Of a DNA stretch of 11,189 nt, positions 6,074 through 11,189 are shown piece by piece. Under the pieces are notes generated by a model. The model was not told where the DNA came from and did not search any database. It saw only the letters and a list, made by a program, of their open reading frames with translations. This stretch comes from Bradyrhizobiaceae bacterium (GTDB lineage Bacteria; Pseudomonadota; Alphaproteobacteria; Rhizobiales; Hyphomicrobiaceae). The position numbers were made by a program, and so were the translations under genes. The stretch is from the NCBI GenBank assembly GCA_947475855.1, contig CANJPN010000164.1, positions 1 through 11,189 on the forward strand, read 5' to 3'. Every line of letters begins with the position of its first letter. Position 1 is the first letter of the stretch.

Positions 6074-7585
6074 CTAGAACGATCCGCCGGTTGAAAAGCC
6101 GTCCCCGCCGCTATCGTTGTCATTGCCTCCACCGCCACCTCCTCCACCCGAAGGGAACGGCGGCGACCAACCGCCGCGGGTGCCAGGCTGCCGCCATTCG
6201 CCGCCGCGAGCACCTTCGCCGCCGCCGGGCATCGGGAACGGGAACGGGAACGTCGGTGAACCGAAATCGGGCCGGCCGCGCCCCGGCCGTGTACCGAAGC
6301 CTCCGCGCAGGATGTCCCACAGGATGCCGCTGCGCACAGCGCCCTCGAGGATCTGGCCGAGCACCACGCCGATCTCGTTTTCGTTTCGGAACGTGGCGTT
6401 GGGATGGTCGAAGCCGGACGTCCGGAACCGCTCACGGACCTGTTCGACTTCCGTCCGGCGGCTAGCCATTTCGCGCGCCGCCTTGCGCAGCGAGGCGGTT
6501 TCCTTGTCGATCTCGGCCAGCCGCTCGTCGAGGCCACCTATCCGTCGCACGATCATGTCGTCCGTGGGCGTGCTCGTGCGCTTCGCCTCTGCGTAAAGCG
6601 TGCCGATATCGTCTTGCGAGTCGCCCTCGACGATGGTTTGCATCGCTTCGGCGTACGCTGGATCGCTTCCGCCGCCGAGCATCGCGGCCCTTTTGGCTTC
6701 GACCTCTTTCAGCAGGCCTCGCCGTCTCTCGGCATTGGCGTCGGCCGAGGCGAGCTTGTGGCGTGCCTCGGCCAGCACTCTCTCTTTGGGCTCGATACCC
6801 GCTTCCAGCATTGCTTGCCGTTCCAGCGCGGCAATCGCCGTGCGCACGTCGTCGGCCGCCTTGCGTTGGCGGTTGGCGTGCTCGCGCAGCCGCAGCTGGA
6901 TCTCGGTGAGCATCACGTAGCTCGAGCGCGTCTCTGCGTATCCGATGTAGTCGGCCACCATGCGGTCGACCATGCGCGCTACATTGCCCCCCGCATATTG
7001 GCTGGTGCCGAACTTTGCAGTCCACAGATAGGCGAACAAAGGATCGTTGTCGTAGGGCTTCTTCTTCGCTCCGAGCTCGGCTTCCGACTGAGCTGCCTTT
7101 TTCTCGGACTCGGTGGCGATTTGATCGGATGCTTCGTGCGCTTTCTGTGCGTCTATCCAGGCGGCGGTCGTCTTGACCTTGGCTTCTGCCTGGGCACGGA
7201 TCTCGTCGACGACCTCGAGTGCCGCCTCAACTGCGGCAGCCGCACTATGCCGCTCGGCTTCCGCCTTTGTAACCTCGTCGCCGAGTGTCTTCTGCTGCGC
7301 GTTGAGAGCTTCGAGACGCAGCCGGCGGTTTTCCAGGATCTGCCCGGCGCGCTGCTCGGCGGCGTCCAGATTGCGCACCAGCCGGCCGGCAGCCATCTCG
7401 TCCAGCTTTATACGTGCAAGTTCGCGCAGCGCCTTGGCTCGTTCGCCGCGCAACTGCTCAGCCTGTCCCGTTGCCGACGCCAGCGCGCCGTCGAGTTGAC
7501 CTTCGTCGCGGCGCAATTTCGAAAGCGCGCCCTCGATCTCGGTGAGTGTCTGCCGTCCTGTCCACATCGCGCTTATGGCTACCAC
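6074..7585 (-). CDS. Long coiled-coil protein with FPFPFP and poly-Gly C-terminal tail (unknown function)
   Basis: The 503-residue protein has no signal peptide or membrane helix. Residues about 12-170 and 225-390 are rich in Ala, Glu, Arg and Leu with heptad-like spacing and should form long coiled coils. Between them is a Tyr/Trp-rich block, 'KKKPYDNDPLFAYLWTAKFG' (174-193), running to 'SSYVMLTEIQLRLREHA' near 237. It looks globular and is probably the conserved family core. A short hydrophobic helix (about 405-428) precedes a Pro/Gly-rich tail with FPFPFP (447-452), eight glycines (480-487) and a final 'GDGFSTGGSF'. The start is GTG at 7585, overlapping the stop of the preceding gene (GTGGTAG), which suggests translational coupling; ATG 7567 is an alternative. 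It is the last gene of a three-gene operon. I do not know a function. A scaffold or structural partner of the membrane protein before it is plausible, but this is inference. Confidence 0.8.
   Translation of the reverse strand: MVAISAMWTGRQTLTEIEGALSKLRRDEGQLDGALASATGQAEQLRGERAKALRELARIKLDEMAAGRLVRNLDAAEQRAGQILENRRLRLEALNAQQKTLGDEVTKAEAERHSAAAAVEAALEVVDEIRAQAEAKVKTTAAWIDAQKAHEASDQIATESEKKAAQSEAELGAKKKPYDNDPLFAYLWTAKFGTSQYAGGNVARMVDRMVADYIGYAETRSSYVMLTEIQLRLREHANRQRKAADDVRTAIAALERQAMLEAGIEPKERVLAEARHKLASADANAERRRGLLKEVEAKRAAMLGGGSDPAYAEAMQTIVEGDSQDDIGTLYAEAKRTSTPTDDMIVRRIGGLDERLAEIDKETASLRKAAREMASRRTEVEQVRERFRTSGFDHPNATFRNENEIGVVLGQILEGAVRSGILWDILRGGFGTRPGRGRPDFGSPTFPFPFPMPGGGEGARGGEWRQPGTRGGWSPPFPSGGGGGGGGNDNDSGGDGFSTGGSF
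6234..6251. repeat. GGGAAC x3 hexanucleotide repeat (encodes FPFPFP)
   Basis: Three perfect tandem copies of GGGAAC on the plus strand (GTTCCC in the coding direction) encode Phe-Pro repeats in the tail of the coiled-coil protein. About 100 bases nearer its 3' end a CCG/CCT-rich run encodes eight glycines. Both tracts could change length by slippage in whole codons. Confidence 0.85.
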
Positions 7586-8520
7586 TTCGTGATCGTGCCG
7601 CCGTCGAACGGCATCAGATATTCAACCGTGACGGTGCCGCGGCGCTTCACGCCGTAGCGATTGCGCTGAACGATGCCGTCGTCTCGTTTGTCCGCCGCGA
7701 CAGCGTCGAATACAGCCTGCGGCACGCGCACGCCGAACTTGTCGACGACGTCGGTCTCGCCGTTCTCCTCGTTGCGGATGGGTAGGCGCAGCTTGCGCCC
7801 ATCCGCGGCAAAGGCCTCGACGATGATATAGTAGTTCCGCTGCGTCGCTCCGCGCGGCGGTCTGCGCCAGACGCCGGTCGTCTCGCCGGGGCGTGACACG
7901 ATTGTCAGCGTATATTCTGCCGCGACCTCGTCGCTGAGACGCTTCAACTCGGCTGAGATCTTTGCCGCCGCCAAACGATCCTTGTCGCGGATCGCCTTTT
8001 CTCCGTCGGCCAAAAGCTGATCCGCGCGCGGCTTGACGCTGGCCTCCGTCGCCGCCTTCATGAGGTCCGCGTGCGCTTGCCGGATCGATCGCGGCAGCGT
8101 CTCGGTGATCTCGATCCGCGCCTGCTCTTCGGCAAGTTGCGCTGGTCGTGTCACCGCGAAGTATTCATATCCGCACGTTGACAGCAGCAAAACCGATGCA
8201 ACAGCAGCAATCGCACCCCAGCGGCGGCGATTGACCCATGCCTCGAACAGCGTTCGCTGCCATGAGGGCGGCTTCGGGGTATAGGTGAAGCGGCTTTCCT
8301 TTAGCGCCTTGACGCCTTCGGCAAGAACCTTGTCGGAAACCTCGATGCCCTGCTGCCGGTAGATTTCGCGAAGCCGCTCGATCATCTCCGCTTCGCGCGC
8401 GTCGTCATTCAACTCGCGCCGCACGAGATCCTCGCGGTGGCGGATCGTGTCGACCACGTCCATCGCAATCATCACGTCGTCGAGTTTGTGCGGCTTGTCC
8501 GCGGCGGCAGCTTCGGGCAT
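7579..8520 (-). CDS. Single-pass membrane protein, DUF6384-like
   Basis: The 313-residue protein has three parts. A charged helical N-terminal head (about 12-80) carries 'KLDDVMIAMDVVDTIRHRED' and ends 'EGVKALKESRFTYTP'. One transmembrane helix follows at about 101-121 (WGAIAAVASVLLLSTCGYEY), preceded by NRRR, which predicts a cytoplasmic head. After it come a coiled-coil stretch (about 125-203) and a beta-rich C-terminal domain (about 204-313). The arrangement matches what I recall as DUF6384, a family with no known function; the family number is from memory. The ATG at 8520 has only a weak upstream site. The gene overlaps the next coiled-coil gene by seven bases and follows the TelA-like gene after a 69-base gap holding a palindromic repeat. 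It is the only clear membrane anchor in the operon. The cysteine in LLSTC is inside the internal helix, so it is not a lipobox. Confidence 0.8.
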   Translation of the reverse strand: MPEAAAADKPHKLDDVMIAMDVVDTIRHREDLVRRELNDDAREAEMIERLREIYRQQGIEVSDKVLAEGVKALKESRFTYTPKPPSWQRTLFEAWVNRRRWGAIAAVASVLLLSTCGYEYFAVTRPAQLAEEQARIEITETLPRSIRQAHADLMKAATEASVKPRADQLLADGEKAIRDKDRLAAAKISAELKRLSDEVAAEYTLTIVSRPGETTGVWRRPPRGATQRNYYIIVEAFAADGRKLRLPIRNEENGETDVVDKFGVRVPQAVFDAVAADKRDDGIVQRNRYGVKRRGTVTVEYLMPFDGGTITKW

Positions 8521-8545
8521 TCGCGATCATCCATGCAATACGCGT

Positions 8546-8578
8546 CCCCCTCCCCCTTGTGGGGAGGGGCTAGGGGTG
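8546..8578. repeat. GC-rich palindromic intergenic element
   Basis: CCCCTCCCC (8547-8555) and GGGGAGGGG (8561-8569) form a perfect 9-bp inverted repeat with loop CTTGT, followed by CTAGGGGTG. Its pattern matches the dispersed palindromic elements (C-rich arm, TTGT loop, G-rich arm, then TAGGG/TGGGG) that I recall between genes in many Bradyrhizobium-like genomes. It fills the gap between the TelA-like and DUF6384-like genes. The absence of a U-tract argues against a terminator; it may affect message processing. Confidence 0.65.
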
Positions 8579-8589
8579 CGGATGGACGG

Positions 8590-9768
8590 TCACCCCGGCC
8601 CCGGCAGCGCCTCGATCTGAGCCGCTAGCCGCGCGACGCGCTTCTTGCCGGCCTCGACCGCCTCGCGGATCTCCGACGAGTTCTGTGTCGATAGCTTGCG
8701 CATCTCCGCGATGATTTCGCCCGAACGCTCCTGGAAACCGACGACGCTCTCGACGAGCATCTTAACAGCATCCGCGCGGATCGTCGGGCCATAACCGGCG
8801 CGAACAGCGGCTTCCTGCACCTTGTCGCCGATCTTGGCGAGATCCTCGAGGCTCTTCGACATGCCTTCCTTCATCGCATCGAGCGTCTTCGTCGATTCGT
8901 GCAGCCCGAACATGCCCGTGAACGAGGCCTTCAGCGCCGCCAGCACGCTGTCGTTGGTGGAGAAGAACGAGACGGCCTGACTGTAGACGCGCTCCTTCGT
9001 CGAGGTGAGCTGCATCAGTCGCGCCATGATCACCTCGGACGTATTGTAACCGATCGTCATGTTGTCGGAGAGGTCCTTGGCGATCTGGTAGCGCTTCTCC
9101 TCTTCCTGCGTCTTGCGCAGTTCCTCGTCCCGCGCGAGTTCGAGCTTGGCGCGCTCCGCAGGTTCCGTGCCGGAGAAGCCGCCGACGGCGGCGGATGCTT
9201 CCCCGAGCACCTTCTTGGCGGCGTCGAGTTTGGCCTCGGCCTTTTTCAGGATCTCGAGTGCCATCACTTCGGCGTGCTTGAGGGCCCCGCGATAGTCGCG
9301 ATAGGCATCGAGAATCTTCGCCTCGCGCTCGATCTGATTCTTGGTCTCTTTCGTGACAGAGAGGTATAAGCCCCGGATCTTGTCGAACCGGTCGGCGATG
9401 TCGCCGCGCGCGACCTTCATCCAGATGTTGGTGCCGCGCTCCAGCATGTCGATCTTGCCGTCGGCGACCTGATCGACCAGCCGCTTGCTGTCGTCGCGGA
9501 TCGAGTTGAAGCCGTTGGTGATCTGCTGGTAGCGCTCGCCGATCTCCATCTTCGAGGTCTGTTCGCGTACGACCTCGTTGAACACTTCGCCCTGTTGCAG
9601 GGTCCGCGCGATCATCGCGATCTTGTCCTTGTCGAGGTCGGCGATCTTGTCGAGAAGAGCGTTGATCGGCGACGGCTCGATCTTGTCCGGCAGCAGGCCC
9701 ATGTCGCGCAGCGCGCCGGAAGCCTTATCGAGATACTGCATAGGCGTCTTCGCGGGGGCATTTGCCAT
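8590..9768 (-). CDS. TelA-like helical coiled-coil protein (often named 'cell surface protein')
   Basis: The 392-residue protein is almost entirely alpha-helical and highly charged, with no signal peptide, membrane helix or anchor, so the database name 'cell surface protein' used for relatives is probably wrong. Helical regions cover about 8-70, a long coiled coil about 140-235, and a C-terminal bundle about 295-388. Conserved-looking blocks are 'GERYQQITNGFNSIRDD' (77-93), 'AYRDYRGALKHAE' (155-167), 'SDNMTIGYNTSEVIMARLMQ' (234-253) and 'VYSQAVSFFSTNDSVLAALK' (261-280). The overall plan, length and helix pattern resemble TelA/KlaA toxic-anion (tellurite) resistance proteins, but I see no residue-level proof. 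The ATG at 9768 has AGGAG seven bases upstream. It is the first gene of the operon, followed by a membrane protein and a second coiled-coil protein, and may be a cytoplasmic partner of that membrane protein. Confidence 0.82.
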   Translation of the reverse strand: MANAPAKTPMQYLDKASGALRDMGLLPDKIEPSPINALLDKIADLDKDKIAMIARTLQQGEVFNEVVREQTSKMEIGERYQQITNGFNSIRDDSKRLVDQVADGKIDMLERGTNIWMKVARGDIADRFDKIRGLYLSVTKETKNQIEREAKILDAYRDYRGALKHAEVMALEILKKAEAKLDAAKKVLGEASAAVGGFSGTEPAERAKLELARDEELRKTQEEEKRYQIAKDLSDNMTIGYNTSEVIMARLMQLTSTKERVYSQAVSFFSTNDSVLAALKASFTGMFGLHESTKTLDAMKEGMSKSLEDLAKIGDKVQEAAVRAGYGPTIRADAVKMLVESVVGFQERSGEIIAEMRKLSTQNSSEIREAVEAGKKRVARLAAQIEALPGPG

Positions 9769-10025
9769 GGTCTAGCTCCTGATATGTGGTGCCGGGGTTC
9801 TCCCCGAGGCTGGCGCCGGCCGGTCCATGAGCTTTCATTGGACCGTCCGCACCCTGCCGGATGTGTAGCCTTTTCAGTCCGTTCCGACCAACAGGATATT
9901 GCTCTACTACCCGGTGGCTGCAAGGGGCCGGTCGTCTTGGACGACGATCATAGTTTCGTCGCAAGGGAGGGGAATGGTCTGCCCGATTTTCAAGGGCGCG
10001 ACGATGGTCCAACCGGGACGACACG
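9769..10025. promoter_or_regulatory. Divergent promoter region between TelA-like operon and MDR oxidoreductase
   Basis: This 257-base region separates two divergent genes and must hold both promoters. On the minus strand a weak TTGGTC / CTACAC pair with 17-base spacing (about 9864-9892) is a possible sigma-70 promoter. It also holds a 5-bp stem hairpin, CGGGG-TTCT-CCCCG (9793-9806), in the leader of the TelA-like gene, and the longer inverted repeat annotated separately. A ribosome binding site, AGGAG (9776-9780), serves the TelA-like gene; GGGA at 10015-10018 is the best candidate for the oxidoreductase. Confidence 0.45.
9821..9845. promoter_or_regulatory. 25-nt inverted repeat, candidate operator
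   Basis: CGGTCCA (9821-9827) and TGGACCG (9839-9845) are perfect 7-base inverted arms around an 11-base spacer that itself contains TGA...TCA. It lies 53 bases before the TelA-like start, near where that gene's transcript should begin, in a region shared with a divergent gene. It could bind a dimeric regulator or form a leader hairpin; no regulator gene is adjacent. Confidence 0.4.
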
Positions 10026-11015
10026 ATGAAAGCAGCCGTTTGCACGGCCTACGGAGGCCCCGATGTGGTCGAGGTTCGTGATGTACCGGCTCCGATCGCC
10101 AAGCCTGACGAAGTCCTCATCCGCGTCTTTGCTTCGACCGTGGCGTCCGGCGACGCCCGGGTGCGCGGTGCGAGATTTCCAAAGGGCTTCGGCCTACTGG
10201 GCAGGCTGTTTCTCGGCCTGACCCGGCCGCGAACGCCGATCCTCGGTACGGAACTCGCCGGTGTCGTCGAAGCCGTCGGCGCGAAAGTGAAGCGCTATCG
10301 ACCGGGCGACGAGGTGTTCGCCTTCAGCGGCGTTGGCATGGGATGTCACGCCGAGCTGAAGGCCATGCCGGAGGATGGCCCGATTGCGCTGATACCGGGC
10401 GGTTTCACACACGGGGAAGCCGCTGCGATATCGTTCGGCGGCACGACGGCGCTCTACTTCTTGCGCAACCTCGCCGATGTTCAGCCCGGCGAACGCGTTC
10501 TGATCAACGGAGCCTCGGGCGCGGTCGGCTCGGCGGCCGTACAGTTGGCCCGGCATTTCGGCGCCCATGTCACCGGCGTCTGTTCGGCCGCCAATGCCGG
10601 CCTCGTCCGCTCGCTCGGCGCCGATGAGGTGATCGACTATGCCGAGGCGGACTTCGCGAGGTGCGATGCGCGGTGGGACGTCATCCTCGACACGGTCGGC
10701 AACGCTTCGTTTGCACGCTGCCGTAAGGCGCTCGCCGAAAAAGGCCGGCTATTTCTGCTCGTTGCTGACCTGGGTGACCTGCTCAGGGCGCCACTCCAAT
10801 CCTGGGCGAGTGGATTGAAGGTGGCCGGCGGTACCGCGCCGGAACGGGCACAAGATATCGAGGCGCTCAAGATCCTCTGTGAGATGGGCGCCTTCAAGCC
10901 GGTCATCGACAGCCGCTTCCCGCTCGACAGGATCGCCGAGGCGCACGCCCGCTCAGATTCCCAACGAAAGGTCGGCAGCATCGTGGTAAAGATCGGTTCA
11001 GTTGGAAGCGAGTGA
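10026..11015 (+). CDS. MDR-superfamily NAD(P)H-dependent oxidoreductase (zinc-less, quinone-reductase-like)
   Basis: The 329-residue protein is a medium-chain dehydrogenase/reductase. The N-terminal GroES-like domain has 'MKAAVCTAYGGPDVVEVRDV', 'KPDEVLIRV', 'PILGTELAGVVEAVG' and 'RPGDEVFAF' (about 1-100). The nucleotide-binding Rossmann domain has 'VLINGASGAVGSAAVQLARH' (158-177), 'LGADEVIDY' and 'DVILDTVGN'. The end, 'RKVGSIVVKI', is typical of the quinone oxidoreductase-like and YhdH-like branches. The catalytic cysteine and the GHE motif of zinc alcohol dehydrogenases are missing ('SGDARVRG' sits where Cys would be), as is the structural four-cysteine lobe, so it should be zinc-independent. 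It probably reduces a quinone, enone or similar carbonyl with NADPH in the cytoplasm; the substrate is unknown. The start at 10026 has a weak GGGA seven bases upstream. It is divergent from the TelA-like operon with no obvious functional link. Confidence 0.92.
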   Translation: MKAAVCTAYGGPDVVEVRDVPAPIAKPDEVLIRVFASTVASGDARVRGARFPKGFGLLGRLFLGLTRPRTPILGTELAGVVEAVGAKVKRYRPGDEVFAFSGVGMGCHAELKAMPEDGPIALIPGGFTHGEAAAISFGGTTALYFLRNLADVQPGERVLINGASGAVGSAAVQLARHFGAHVTGVCSAANAGLVRSLGADEVIDYAEADFARCDARWDVILDTVGNASFARCRKALAEKGRLFLLVADLGDLLRAPLQSWASGLKVAGGTAPERAQDIEALKILCEMGAFKPVIDSRFPLDRIAEAHARSDSQRKVGSIVVKIGSVGSE

Positions 11016-11070
11016 GCTGCGATCGTGTCTGCCGGCGCATGGGGACGCGATGCCCGGCCGAGGTGGTCTC

Positions 11071-11189
11071 ATGCCCATCCACGACGAGAGCCGGCTGGCA
11101 GACATAATGGCGCGCCTTGCAGCGGCGGGGAGCCAGGAAGAGGAAGAAGAGCTTGGCCGTAGTGAGCTTGCCTCTTTGATATTTCACGC
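11071..11189 (+). CDS. Possible partial hypothetical protein (N-terminus)
   Basis: From ATG 11071 a plus-strand frame stays open for 39 codons to the window edge. It has a reasonable ribosome site, GAGGTG (11060-11065), five bases upstream; ATG 11050 is an in-frame alternative without one. The peptide starts MPIHDESRLADIMARLAA, is acidic with a five-glutamate run, and looks like an amphipathic helix. It resembles no family I recognise. The high GC of third positions early in the frame supports coding, but the fragment is short and the call is tentative. A minus-strand frame over the same bases has a basic, cysteine-rich shadow composition. Confidence 0.35.
   Translation, partial: MPIHDESRLADIMARLAAAGSQEEEEELGRSELASLIFH

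Noticed and set aside
6404..7657. Plus-strand open frame of 417 codons opposite the coiled-coil gene
   Set aside because: Antisense to a gene with clear heptad-like composition and operon context. The translated product is a Leu/Cys/Arg mix with no motif.
8158..8217. Lipobox-like LLSTC in the DUF6384-like protein
   Set aside because: The cysteine is at about residue 116 inside an internal membrane helix, not at the end of an N-terminal signal peptide.
9973..10081. Possible short leader peptide before the oxidoreductase, with GGAGG close to an ATG
   Set aside because: The spacing from GGAGG to ATG is only three bases, the peptide overlaps the oxidoreductase start and has no conserved features such as codon runs or an attenuator hairpin.

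Overview
The window is high-GC DNA with strong codon bias. The mix of families suggests an alphaproteobacterium of the order Hyphomicrobiales (Bradyrhizobium, Rhodopseudomonas or Xanthobacteraceae-like). Those families are an N-terminal fumarylacetoacetate-hydrolase fragment, DUF1499, several TctC/Bug solute-binding proteins, a DUF6384-like protein, a coiled-coil protein often called 'cell surface protein', and a GC-rich palindromic intergenic repeat. The taxonomic placement is inference. No rRNA, tRNA, CRISPR array, insertion sequence, integrase or phage gene is visible.

Layout. Bases 1-81 (minus) hold the first 27 codons of an FAH-family protein that continues off the left edge. Diverging from it is a membrane-anchored DUF1499 protein (355-1308, plus), whose 3' end overlaps the convergent MBL-fold hydrolase gene (1181-2083, minus) by 128 bases. 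From 5962 down to 1181 five minus-strand genes follow one another: a cupin-fold protein, three exported TctC/Bug-type solute-binding proteins, and the MBL-fold hydrolase. This looks like one carboxylate-uptake and catabolic operon, with the FAH-family gene nearby. No TctA or TctB membrane component is in the window, so the binding proteins must use a permease encoded elsewhere or act as sensors.

From 9768 down to 6074 lies a second minus-strand unit of three poorly characterised genes. The first encodes a soluble alpha-helical TelA-like coiled-coil protein. The second encodes a protein with a cytoplasmic helical head, one membrane helix and a C-terminal beta-rich domain (DUF6384-like). The third encodes a long coiled-coil protein with a conserved central Tyr/Trp-rich block and an FPFPFP/poly-Gly tail. 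Tight spacing, with a 7-base overlap between genes 2 and 3, and shared helical architecture suggest a membrane-associated complex of unknown function. This is the best candidate here for an undescribed system.

A 257-base divergent intergenic region with a 25-nt imperfect palindrome separates this operon from a plus-strand, zinc-less MDR-family oxidoreductase (10026-11015). A possible partial reading frame (11071 onward, plus) runs off the right edge.
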